NCBI RefSeq assembly: GCF_003315515.1
Contig: NZ_QNRY01000036.1
Location: 1-36,071 of the forward strand
Direction of reading: 5' to 3'
From: Brenneria salicis ATCC 15712 = DSM 30166
Lineage (GTDB): Bacteria > Pseudomonadota > Gammaproteobacteria > Enterobacterales > Enterobacteriaceae
DNA length: 36,071 nucleotides
Below, piece after piece: positions 18,115-25,784 of this stretch. The notes under the pieces were generated by a model, which was given only the letters and a program-made list of their open reading frames with translations, searched no databases and was not told the DNA's origin. The first letter of the stretch is position 1, and every line of letters begins with the position of its first letter. The translations under genes and the position numbers were made by a program.

Positions 18115-20058
18115 TTGAGTGACATGGCGAAAAACCTGATTCTCTGGTTAGTCATCGCAGTAGTGCTGATGTCCGTATTCCAGAGCTTCGGGCCCAGCGA
18201 GTCGAATGGCCGTAGGGTGGATTATTCAACCTTCTTGACTGAAGTGAATCAGGATCAGGTCCGTGAAGCACGTATTAACGGGCGTGAGATTAATGTTATC
18301 AAAAAAGATAGCAACCGATACACGACTTATATTCCTGTCAATGATCCCAAGCTACTGGATAACCTGCTTACGAAGAATGTGAAAGTCGTTGGAGAACCAC
18401 CGGAAGAACCAAGCCTGCTGGCTTCGATCTTTATTTCCTGGTTCCCGATGCTGCTATTGATTGGTGTCTGGATCTTCTTCATGCGTCAAATGCAAGGCGG
18501 CGGCGGTAAAGGCGCCATGTCTTTTGGCAAAAGCAAGGCCCGGATGCTGACGGAAGATCAGATCAAAACGACTTTTGCTGATGTGGCGGGTTGTGACGAA
18601 GCAAAAGAAGAAGTAAGCGAACTGGTCGAGTATTTGCGTGAGCCAAGCCGTTTCCAGAAACTGGGTGGCAAGATACCGAAAGGTATCCTGATGGTCGGGC
18701 CGCCGGGTACAGGTAAAACGTTGCTGGCAAAAGCTATCGCCGGTGAAGCGAAAGTACCTTTCTTTACTATTTCTGGTTCTGATTTCGTTGAAATGTTCGT
18801 CGGTGTCGGTGCTTCCCGTGTACGCGACATGTTTGAGCAGGCCAAGAAAGCGGCGCCTTGCATCATCTTTATCGACGAAATCGATGCGGTAGGTCGTCAG
18901 CGTGGCGCGGGTCTGGGCGGTGGTCACGATGAACGTGAACAGACGCTGAATCAGATGCTGGTTGAAATGGATGGTTTTGAAGGCAACGAAGGCATTATTG
19001 TCATCGCCGCCACCAACCGTCCCGATGTACTGGACCCTGCGTTACTGCGCCCAGGCCGTTTTGACCGTCAGGTGGTTGTTGGCTTACCCGATGTGCGAGG
19101 CCGTGAGCAGATTCTGAAAGTACATATGCGCCGTGTGCCTTTGTCGCCAGATATTGATACATCTGTGATCGCGCGCGGTACGCCGGGTTTTTCCGGTGCT
19201 GATTTGGCTAACCTGGTCAATGAAGCGGCATTGTTCGCCGCACGCGGTAACAAGCGCGTTGTGTCGATGGTCGAGTTTGAAAAAGCGAAAGACAAAATCA
19301 TGATGGGCGCTGAGCGCCGTTCCATGGTGATGACTGAGCAACAGAAAGAATCGACGGCTTATCACGAAGCAGGACACGCGATTATTGGTCGACTGGTTCC
19401 TGAACACGATCCGGTGCATAAAGTGACGATTATTCCACGTGGCCGTGCGCTGGGTGTGACGTTCTTCCTGCCGGAAGGCGATGCGATCAGCGCCAGTCGT
19501 CGGAAGCTGGAAAGCCAGATTTCCACCCTGTACGGCGGTCGTCTGGCCGAAGAAATTATCTATGGTGCGGAAAAGGTTTCGACCGGTGCGTCGAATGACA
19601 TCAAGGTTGCAACGTCCATTGCACGCAATATGGTTACACAGTGGGGCTTCTCTGAAAAACTGGGGCCATTGCTGTATGCCGAAGAAGAAGGCGAAGTGTT
19701 CCTGGGGCGTTCCGTAGCGAAAGCCAAACATATGTCTGATGAAACGGCAAGAATCATTGATCAGGAAGTGAAATCCTTGATTGAGCGGAATTATGTGCGT
19801 GCGCGTGAGTTGCTGATGGCAAACATGGACATATTGCATTCAATGAAAGACGCGTTGATGAAATATGAAACCATTGATGCCCCGCAGATTGATGATCTGA
19901 TGGCGCGTAAAGATGTTCGCCCGCCAGCAGGCTGGGAAGAGTCTGGCTCGGATAGTAATTCTGATAACGGCGGTTCGCCAAAGGCGCCAACGCCAGTTGA
20001 TGAACCCAATACCCCAAATCCGGGTAATACGATGTCAGAACAACTGAGCGATAAATAA
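18115..20058 (+). CDS. ftsH: ATP-dependent zinc metalloprotease FtsH
   Basis: FtsH is a membrane-anchored AAA+ protease that degrades LpxC, sigma-32 and misassembled membrane proteins. It has 647 residues from the TTG at 18115 (MSDMAKN) or 644 from the ATG at 18124; both starts have been used for E. coli FtsH, and a TGAGG site lies upstream. Membrane segments are at about 8-27 and 101-122. Walker A GPPGTGKT is at about 195-202, Walker B is [11 protein letters not shown], and the zinc site HEAGH is near 417-421. It is cotranscribed with rlmE. Confidence 0.97.
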   Translation: MSDMAKNLILWLVIAVVLMSVFQSFGPSESNGRRVDYSTFLTEVNQDQVREARINGREINVIKKDSNRYTTYIPVNDPKLLDNLLTKNVKVVGEPPEEPSLLASIFISWFPMLLLIGVWIFFMRQMQGGGGKGAMSFGKSKARMLTEDQIKTTFADVAGCDEAKEEVSELVEYLREPSRFQKLGGKIPKGILMVGPPGTGKTLLAKAIAGEAKVPFFTISGSDFVEMFVGVGASRVRDMFEQAKKAAPCIIFIDEIDAVGRQRGAGLGGGHDEREQTLNQMLVEMDGFEGNEGIIVIAATNRPDVLDPALLRPGRFDRQVVVGLPDVRGREQILKVHMRRVPLSPDIDTSVIARGTPGFSGADLANLVNEAALFAARGNKRVVSMVEFEKAKDKIMMGAERRSMVMTEQQKESTAYHEAGHAIIGRLVPEHDPVHKVTIIPRGRALGVTFFLPEGDAISASRRKLESQISTLYGGRLAEEIIYGAEKVSTGASNDIKVATSIARNMVTQWGFSEKLGPLLYAEEEGEVFLGRSVAKAKHMSDETARIIDQEVKSLIERNYVRARELLMANMDILHSMKDALMKYETIDAPQIDDLMARKDVRPPAGWEESGSDSNSDNGGSPKAPTPVDEPNTPNPGNTMSEQLSDK

Positions 20059-20097
20059 CGCGTCAGATTATGTTTTTCTGCACGTAGTGTTTCTGCA

Positions 20098-20124
20098 AAC
20101 CCCGGCTTAAAGCCGGGGTTTTTT
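20098..20124 (+). terminator. rlmE-ftsH terminator
   Basis: AACCCCGGC/GCCGGGGTT with a 5-nt loop is followed by a T run, 40 bp after the ftsH stop. Some readthrough into folP is likely, since no clear promoter is seen in the remaining 57 bp. Confidence 0.88.
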
Positions 20125-20181
20125 ACTAATGAGTTTGCTGGAAAATTTTTAAGGTAAGCCCGTGATGTCGAGGAATATGTC

Positions 20182-21015
20182 ATGCAATTAATTGCCAGAG
20201 GGTCAATCCTGGATCTGTCTCGCCCTAATGTTATGGGCATTCTCAATGTTACACCTGATTCATTCTCTGATGGCGGCAAACACAACAGCGTAGAAGCCGC
20301 ATTACATCATGCTCAGGAGATGATCGCCGCTGGCGCAACATTGATCGATATCGGCGGGGAATCGACTCGCCCTGGTGCTGATGATGTGAGTATCGAAGAG
20401 GAGCTGGAGCGTGTAGTGCCGGTGGTTGAAGCATTGTCCACACGTTTTGATGTATGGATTTCAGTCGATACCTCAAAACCGGAGGTCATCACTGCCTCTG
20501 CTCAAGCCGGGGCGCACCTCATCAATGATATTCGATCGCTGCAAGAGCCGGGTGCTTTAGAAGCAGCGGCGGCAACGGGGCTGCCAGTCTGTCTGATGCA
20601 CATGCAAGGGTTGCCGAAAACCATGCAGCATAATCCCCATTATGACGATTTGATGGCGGAAGTCGGGGCATTTTTACAACAGCATATCGATCGTTGCGTG
20701 AACGGCAATATTCCAAAAAATAAGCTATTACTGGATCCCGGATTCGGATTTGGTAAGAATCTGGCCCATAATTATGAGCTTCTGGCCCGGCTGGGGGAAT
20801 TGCATCGCTTTGGACTGCCGTTGCTGGTGGGGATGTCCAGGAAATCCATGATTGGTCAGCTACTTAAGGTACCTCCATTACAACGCGTTCAGGGCAGCGT
20901 GGCGTGTGCGGTGATTGCCGCGATGCAAGGCGTACAAATCATCCGCGTTCATGATGTGAAAGAAACCGTCGATGCCATGCGCATTGTTGAAGCGACTCTT
21001 GCAGCAAAGGAATAA
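20182..21015 (+). CDS. folP: Dihydropteroate synthase
   Basis: FolP condenses p-aminobenzoate with 6-hydroxymethyl-dihydropterin diphosphate in folate synthesis and is the sulfonamide target. It has 277 residues (E. coli 282, which has a few more at the C-terminus). DHPS signatures are [14 protein letters not shown] (residues 19-32), [12 protein letters not shown] and [11 protein letters not shown], with [10 protein letters not shown] near residue 217. The ATG follows a GAGGA site. glmM starts 8 bp after the stop, so the two are translationally close. Confidence 0.97.
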   Translation: MQLIARGSILDLSRPNVMGILNVTPDSFSDGGKHNSVEAALHHAQEMIAAGATLIDIGGESTRPGADDVSIEEELERVVPVVEALSTRFDVWISVDTSKPEVITASAQAGAHLINDIRSLQEPGALEAAAATGLPVCLMHMQGLPKTMQHNPHYDDLMAEVGAFLQQHIDRCVNGNIPKNKLLLDPGFGFGKNLAHNYELLARLGELHRFGLPLLVGMSRKSMIGQLLKVPPLQRVQGSVACAVIAAMQGVQIIRVHDVKETVDAMRIVEATLAAKE

Positions 21016-21023
21016 AAACAACT

Positions 21024-22361
21024 ATGAGTAATCGCAAATATTTTGGAACGGACGGCGTGCGCGGCAAAGTTGGCGATACACCGATCACGCCTGACTTTGT
21101 GCTGAAACTTGGCTGGGCGGCGGGTAAGGTTTTGGCGCGCCACGGTTCCCGTAAGATCATTATCGGTAAGGACACCCGAATTTCCGGCTATATGCTGGAG
21201 TCTGCTCTTGAAGCGGGGCTGGCGGCAGCCGGTTTGTCCGCTTCTTTTACGGGACCGATGCCGACACCCGCGGTTGCTTATTTGACTCGTACCTTCAGGG
21301 CGGAAGCGGGGATCGTTATCTCTGCTTCACACAATCCTTACTATGATAATGGTATTAAATTCTTTTCTATTGACGGCACCAAATTGCCTGATGAGGTGGA
21401 AGAAGCCATTGAAGCAGAGATGGAAAAACCGTTGACCTGTGTGGAGTCGGCGGAATTGGGGAAGGCAAACCGTATTGTCGATGCGGCAGGACGTTATATC
21501 GAATTTTGTAAAGGTACGTTTCCCAGCGAACTCAGTCTCAGCGGCTTGAAAATTGTAGTTGACTGTGCAAATGGCGCCACATACCACATCGCGCCAAGTG
21601 TGTTGCGTGAACTGGGCGCCAAAGTGATTTCCATTGGCTGTGAACCGGATGGGATGAACATCAATGAAGAATGCGGCGCGACGGATGTCAGACAGTTACA
21701 GGCCCGCGTTTTGGCTGAGAAGGCGGATGTTGGACTGGCATTTGATGGCGATGGAGATCGTCTGATTATGGTTGACCATCAGGGTAACAAAGTAGATGGC
21801 GACCAGATTCTGTATATCATTGCCCGCGAAGGCTTGCGTCAGGGACAATTGCGCGGTGGCGCGGTTGGTACGCTGATGAGCAACATGGGCCTGGAGCTTG
21901 CGTTAAAGCAACTGGGCATTCCTTTTGCCCGCGCCAAAGTCGGTGATCGTTATGTGCTGGAGATGATGCAGGCGAAAGGATGGCGTATCGGGGCCGAGAA
22001 CTCAGGCCACGTGATTCTGTTGGATAAAACCACGACGGGTGACGGCGTGATCGCCGGTTTACAAGTGCTGACGGCGATGGTCAGAAACCACATGAGTCTG
22101 CATGACTTGTGCAGCGGCATGAAACTTTTTCCGCAGATTCTGGTTAATGTGCGTTTCTCTGGCGAACATGATCCGCTGGAGGATAAAACCGTGCAGCAGG
22201 TGACTCAGGATGTTGAAAAAGATCTCACCGGACGAGGACGCGTTCTGTTGCGTAAATCGGGTACTGAACCGCTGATTCGTGTGATGGTTGAAGGTGAAAA
22301 TGAAGCAACGGTAATTGAATTTGCGAATCGGATTGCTGATGCGGTAAAGGCGGTGGGTTAA
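21024..22361 (+). CDS. glmM: Phosphoglucosamine mutase
   Basis: GlmM converts glucosamine-6-phosphate to glucosamine-1-phosphate for UDP-GlcNAc, hence peptidoglycan and LPS. It has 445 residues, the E. coli length. The phosphoserine is S102 in ISASHNP, the magnesium loop is DGDGDR, the sugar-binding loop is GAENSGH, and the phosphate-binding loop is [12 protein letters not shown]. It is in operon with folP. Confidence 0.98.
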   Translation: MSNRKYFGTDGVRGKVGDTPITPDFVLKLGWAAGKVLARHGSRKIIIGKDTRISGYMLESALEAGLAAAGLSASFTGPMPTPAVAYLTRTFRAEAGIVISASHNPYYDNGIKFFSIDGTKLPDEVEEAIEAEMEKPLTCVESAELGKANRIVDAAGRYIEFCKGTFPSELSLSGLKIVVDCANGATYHIAPSVLRELGAKVISIGCEPDGMNINEECGATDVRQLQARVLAEKADVGLAFDGDGDRLIMVDHQGNKVDGDQILYIIAREGLRQGQLRGGAVGTLMSNMGLELALKQLGIPFARAKVGDRYVLEMMQAKGWRIGAENSGHVILLDKTTTGDGVIAGLQVLTAMVRNHMSLHDLCSGMKLFPQILVNVRFSGEHDPLEDKTVQQVTQDVEKDLTGRGRVLLRKSGTEPLIRVMVEGENEATVIEFANRIADAVKAVG

Positions 22362-22385
22362 ACCCTGTCAAACAAATACATAGGA

Positions 22386-22425
22386 CTTTCGGTTATTGTC
22401 ATATGCTGAAAGCCGCTGTTTTTTT
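22386..22425 (+). terminator. Possible glmM terminator
   Basis: CTTTCGG/CTGAAAG (one G-U pair, 13-nt loop) is followed after six bases by TTTTTTT. The stem is weak, so it may be partial. Confidence 0.4.
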
Positions 22426-22503
22426 CTTCAATCAGCAAATGACGGCCAAATTACCCTTGCGTACTCTACAGCCTTTGGTTAGTATTCAGACCCGCTTGAT
22501 ATG

Positions 22504-22531
22504 GGATGAGTGTTCATCCGATTTAGCGGAT
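22504..22531 (+). promoter_or_regulatory. Overlapping alternative hairpins in the secG leader
   Basis: GGATGA/TCATCC (22504-22519) and ATCCG/CGGAT (22516-22531) share the ATCC segment and cannot form together. A third small stem, GCGG/CCGC, lies at about 22538-22549. They are in the 239-bp gap between glmM and secG. Mutually exclusive stems can mark a regulatory leader; no known riboswitch class is recognised. Confidence 0.3.
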
Positions 22532-22600
22532 TAGACGCGGTTTACCGCAAGAATATAGCATTCTCCATTGATAATGGGGAAAACGGTCACAGGTACAATT

Positions 22601-22933
22601 ATGTACGAAGCTCTTTTAGTCATTTTCCTGTTAGTAGCAATCGGGCTTGTTGCCTTGATTATGCTGCAACAAGGCAAAGGTGCTGATATGGGCGCTTCGT
22701 TCGGAGCAGGTGCTTCTGCCACTTTGTTCGGTTCGAGCGGCTCCGGTAACTTTATGACTCGCCTAACGGCGATACTGGCGGCATTGTTCTTCATCATCAG
22801 CCTGGTGCTGGGGAATATGAGTTCATTGCAGAAGAAAGGCAGTGCCTGGGATAACCTGAGCCAGCCGGAGAACGCGGAGCAAACGACAACGCCCGCCGCG
22901 CCTGCTGCGCCAGCCAGCGATATTCCGCAGTAA
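22601..22933 (+). CDS. secG: Preprotein translocase subunit SecG
   Basis: SecG is the small SecYEG subunit that assists SecA-driven protein export. It has 110 residues (E. coli 110), starting MYEALLVIFLLVAIGLVALI. Two membrane segments lie at about 3-22 and 52-72, separated by the conserved loop GADMGASFGAGASATLFGSS. The tail is Ala/Pro-rich. A frame opening at 22568 would add 11 residues not in the family. tRNA-Leu follows 49 bp downstream, as in E. coli. Confidence 0.97.
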   Translation: MYEALLVIFLLVAIGLVALIMLQQGKGADMGASFGAGASATLFGSSGSGNFMTRLTAILAALFFIISLVLGNMSSLQKKGSAWDNLSQPENAEQTTTPAAPAAPASDIPQ

Positions 22934-22982
22934 TGGTTTGAAGTAGTAACGACAGCCGTTACTGTGCAAAAGTTATTTTGAT

Positions 22983-23069
22983 GCCGAGGTGGTGGAATTG
23001 GTAGACACGCTACCTTGAGGTGGTAGTGCCCGATTGGGCTTACGGGTTCAAGTCCCGTCCTCGGTACCA
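22983..23069 (+). tRNA. leuU: tRNA-Leu (GAG)
   Basis: An 87-nt class II tRNA with a long variable arm. The acceptor is GCCGAGG with CCTCGGT at the 3' side and an encoded ACCA. The anticodon stem-loop CTACC-TTGAGGT-GGTAG gives anticodon GAG, reading CUC/CUU codons. secG-leuU linkage is conserved in enterobacteria. The tRNA is intact, and the accessory region begins directly after its terminator. Confidence 0.96.
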
Positions 23070-23079
23070 ATACAGAATC

Positions 23080-23110
23080 AATAGACGTCAAGCGACGTCT
23101 ATTTTTTTTA
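23080..23110 (+). terminator. secG-leuU terminator
   Basis: ATAGACGTC/GACGTCTAT with an AAGC loop is followed by eight T. The IS200-type element abuts the T tract. Confidence 0.9.
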
Positions 23111-23176
23111 TGCACAGAAAACCCCCAGCTAGGCTGGGGGTTCCGTAAAGCTTTCAGCTATAAGTCGGTTATAAAA

Positions 23177-23247
23177 ACCCCTTTTGATTTGTTAAAACAC
23201 CTTGCGGTCTGGCAACTGCAAAAGTTAAACAAGAAATCGAAAGGGGG
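23177..23247 (+). promoter_or_regulatory. IS200 5'-UTR stem sequestering the tnpA ribosome-binding site
   Basis: CCCCTTTTGATTTGTT (about 23178-23193) is largely complementary to the AACAAGAAATCGAAAGGGG segment (about 23228-23246), which contains the ribosome-binding purines before the ATG at 23253. Folding would hide the site, the known way IS200 keeps transposase low. An antisense RNA (art200 type) may also arise here but cannot be shown from sequence. Confidence 0.6.
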
Positions 23248-23252
23248 TCCCT

Positions 23253-23711
23253 ATGGGGGACGAAAAGAGCTTAGCGCACACCCGATGGAACTGTAAATAT
23301 CACATAGTATTTGCGCCGAAATACCGAAAGCAGGTGTTCTATGGAGAAAAACGCAGGGCGATAGGCAGCATATTGAGAAAGCTATGTGAATGGAAAAACG
23401 TGAACATCCTTGAAGCGGAGTGTTGTGTTGATCATATCCATATGCTTCTAGAGATCCCGCCTAAAATGAGCGTATCGGGTTTTATGGGATACCTGAAGGG
23501 AAAAAGTAGCCTGATGCTTTACGAACAGTTTGGAGATTTGAAGTTCAAATACCGAAATCGTGAATTATGGTGCCGAGGGTATTATGTGGACACGGTAGGA
23601 AAAAATACATCGAAGATACAGGAGTATATAAAGCACCAGTTGGAGCAGGACAAGTTGGGAGATCAACTCTCGATTCCGTATCCGGGTAGCCCGTTTACGG
23701 GCCGTAAGTAA
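23253..23711 (+). CDS. tnpA: IS200/IS605-family HUH transposase TnpA
   Basis: A 152-residue Y1 transposase that cuts and joins single-stranded element ends through a tyrosine-DNA link. The HUH motif is H61-I-H63 in CVDHIHMLLEIPP. The catalytic tyrosine is most likely Y125 in the helix IQEYIKHQ, with Q129. The YYVDTVG block precedes it. The frame is complete, with no stop or frameshift, so the copy looks functional. No TnpB accompanies it, as in IS200 itself. Confidence 0.93.
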   Translation: MGDEKSLAHTRWNCKYHIVFAPKYRKQVFYGEKRRAIGSILRKLCEWKNVNILEAECCVDHIHMLLEIPPKMSVSGFMGYLKGKSSLMLYEQFGDLKFKYRNRELWCRGYYVDTVGKNTSKIQEYIKHQLEQDKLGDQLSIPYPGSPFTGRK

Positions 23712-23941
23712 CGAATTAGGATGCAAATGTCAGATCGTGATGCGCCTGTTAGGGCGCGGCTGGTAAGAGAGCCTTATGGCGCATCTGAAAAACCCCCAGG
23801 CTATGCCGGGGGATACTTTTTTATCTCAACCCCACGTATTTACTGGCTTTCCCTTCTTTTCAGCCTCTGGTTCTTATTCACTATTCGTGCAAACCCCACG
23901 CTGTGCCTTGCCTGAATATGGCCGTAAGCACTCACTTGTTT

Positions 23942-24958
23942 TTATAGGCGAACCAGTTGCTTACCCAGATGTTTACCGTTCAACATATCGATGAAGGCTT
24001 GAGGCGCATTTTCCAGCCCGTCAGTGATGGTTTCCCGGTATTTCAACGCTCCTTTCTCGACAGCACGCAATAGCCAGCTATCCGCCTCGGCATAATCTTT
24101 AAACCATTCCGTCACCAGGAAAAAACGGCTCAGCGGCGCATCGGGCAGCGAGGCAAAAAAGTCCGCCGGACCGGAAACATCAACCTCCGTTCCCTGATTG
24201 TAATGCGCTGCATTGCCGCAGACAGGCACCCGTGCACCCTCGTTGAGCAGTTTGGCGACAAACAAGGAAACCCGGCCACCCACATTTTCGAAATAGATAT
24301 CAACACCATTGGGACAAGCGGCGCGGAGATCGCGATTCAAATCATCTTTCTTGTAATTGAGGCAGGCATCGAACCCTAACGTATCGACGACGTAATGGCA
24401 TTTTTCCTCACTGCCGGCCAGACCAACGACCCGGCATCCAGCCAGCTTTCCCAACTGCCCGACGACCGCTCCCACCGCCCCCGAAGCTGCGGATACCACC
24501 AGCGTTTCTCCCACCTTGGGTTTGGCAATCTTATTCATTCCAAAATAGGCTGAACGCCCTGGCGTGCCCACCGTGCCCAGAAAAATAGACGGCGACAGCG
24601 ATGTCGGCTGTACCTGATGGGTTATAAAGTCCTGTGAACCACCGACATAGTATTTCTGCCAACCGGAGAATGTGAATACACAATTTCCGACCGCAAACCG
24701 AGGGTTGCTCGTCGCCACGACATAGCCTACAGTCTCTCCCTGGATAACCTCTCCCAGTTTGATCGGGCTGACATAAGCCGGATTTCTATTGAGACGGGGC
24801 CGGGTATACAGATCAATAGATAGCCATTTATTTTCCACCAGATATTCGCCAGGCTGTAATGTCGCGATCGGGCTTTGTTCCAGCCTGAAATCATTTAACT
24901 GCGCGGGACCGTCAGGGTGGCGATTCAAGACAATGGATTTATTTTCAAACTGATTCAT
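23942..24958 (-). CDS. Zinc-free MDR NADPH-dependent oxidoreductase (CurA-like)
   Basis: A 338-residue medium-chain dehydrogenase/reductase of the leukotriene-B4 dehydrogenase / curcumin-reductase (CurA, YncB) group, which reduces C=C bonds conjugated to a carbonyl. The N-terminal GroES-like part contains PGEYLVENKWLSIDLYTRPR. The cofactor fold is SAASGAVGAVVGQLGKLAG, with VDIYFENVGG downstream; no zinc ligands are seen. The ATG at 24958 follows AAGGA; the frame runs back to 24991. It is the last gene of the biosynthetic unit, 135 bp after the membrane protein, and may reduce an enoyl intermediate or product. It could instead be an unrelated detoxification enzyme. Confidence 0.85.
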   Translation of the reverse strand: MNQFENKSIVLNRHPDGPAQLNDFRLEQSPIATLQPGEYLVENKWLSIDLYTRPRLNRNPAYVSPIKLGEVIQGETVGYVVATSNPRFAVGNCVFTFSGWQKYYVGGSQDFITHQVQPTSLSPSIFLGTVGTPGRSAYFGMNKIAKPKVGETLVVSAASGAVGAVVGQLGKLAGCRVVGLAGSEEKCHYVVDTLGFDACLNYKKDDLNRDLRAACPNGVDIYFENVGGRVSLFVAKLLNEGARVPVCGNAAHYNQGTEVDVSGPADFFASLPDAPLSRFFLVTEWFKDYAEADSWLLRAVEKGALKYRETITDGLENAPQAFIDMLNGKHLGKQLVRL

Positions 24959-25093
24959 AACATTCCTTCTCTTCATGACATACCCGCCCACCCGGAATGT
25001 AGACCGGCTCTGCGGCGTTTGCCCTGCTGAAATGCACAGGGCGGCGGGTAGCTATCGTTATTAAGGCGCTGAATATTTTTCACTCAGGCGTGT

Positions 25094-25711
25094 TTATCCG
25101 ATGGATTTGGCCGCCCAGCGATATCGCGGCCAGTAGAAACTGAAGATGATCAACAACAGGGTGATCGGCCAGCCGCAGGCCAGAACAATCGCATCCATCG
25201 GCAGCCCTTCCTGTTGCGAAAGGGCATAAATGCCTAGCGCTTTCAGCAGGAATATCAGCATCCAGACCACAGAGACTTCGTGCCAGGCTCTGGCGTAGCG
25301 CGGCGTGTTATAGACCGGCAGCGTCTTGAGGACGGGCATGGCTTGTTCCGCCAGCGTTCTCACGACCGGACGTTGCAACAGGCTGTAGACCGCAAAAACG
25401 ATCACGACGGAGATCGCGCCGCTGACCGCTAAAAAGACGCTTTCCTGTCTGATGGCGAATGGCGTATGGCCGAGTAAATAGAGGTAATGGCTACCGCCCG
25501 ATAGCATAATCAACGCGATAATCGCCAGAGCGCCTTTGCGTCGGTTGACGCCCTCCACAACAGCGGAATAGAGCGCGGTAATTAGCAGGGCGATACCGGC
25601 GCCGCCCAGCCAGAATGCGATGTGATAGAACACAATCGGTAGCACGATAGTGAGGTGCGCATCACGCGACAGCAAGTATGACCATAGGGTGATTGAGGAT
25701 GACTGTTGCAT
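25094..25711 (-). CDS. Multi-spanning membrane protein of unknown function
   Basis: A 205-residue integral membrane protein with about six hydrophobic segments (approximate starts 20, 38, 60, 90, 145, 175) and short basic cytosolic loops (EGVNRRKG, YWPRYRW). I see no transporter signature. It has the general look of the VC0807/YciB-like small membrane proteins that sometimes accompany biosynthetic clusters, but that is a weak resemblance. It lies 73 bp downstream of the NRPS gene on the same strand and may serve in export, self-protection or membrane anchoring of the assembly line. Confidence 0.75.
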   Translation of the reverse strand: MQQSSSITLWSYLLSRDAHLTIVLPIVFYHIAFWLGGAGIALLITALYSAVVEGVNRRKGALAIIALIMLSGGSHYLYLLGHTPFAIRQESVFLAVSGAISVVIVFAVYSLLQRPVVRTLAEQAMPVLKTLPVYNTPRYARAWHEVSVVWMLIFLLKALGIYALSQQEGLPMDAIVLACGWPITLLLIIFSFYWPRYRWAAKSIG

Positions 25712-25784
25712 ATTCCTTCCTTGTAAAATAAATTGTTGAGCAATTTGCGTTCAGCTGAGTACAGGTCGGTCTACCGCTCTTTGC

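Larger units (their letters stand above)
23112..23824 (+). mobile_element. IS200-type insertion sequence (about 0.71 kb)
   Basis: The left end has a 10-bp hairpin AACCCCCAGC/GCTGGGGGTT (23120-23142). The right end has CCCCC-A-GGC/GCC-GGGGG (23793-23812). A single HUH transposase lies between. There are no terminal inverted repeats or target duplication, as expected for single-strand transposition. TTTTTTAT occurs just before the left end and at the right boundary, so the limits given are estimates to within about 10 bp. The overall size and the AACCCCCAGC ends resemble IS1541/IS200. Confidence 0.85.

Noticed and set aside
19084..19839. 251-residue frame antisense to ftsH
   Set aside because: It lies wholly opposite the highly conserved ftsH coding sequence and has the His/Arg-rich composition of a shadow frame.
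22531..23115. 194-residue minus-strand frame across secG and tRNA-Leu
   Set aside because: It runs through secG and an intact tRNA on the opposite strand; a shadow frame often mis-annotated around tRNAs.
23721..23994. Small plus-strand frames after IS200 tnpA
   Set aside because: They cover the IS right-end hairpin and the 3' end of the oxidoreductase gene, with no start signal or similarity; there is no evidence for a TnpB remnant.
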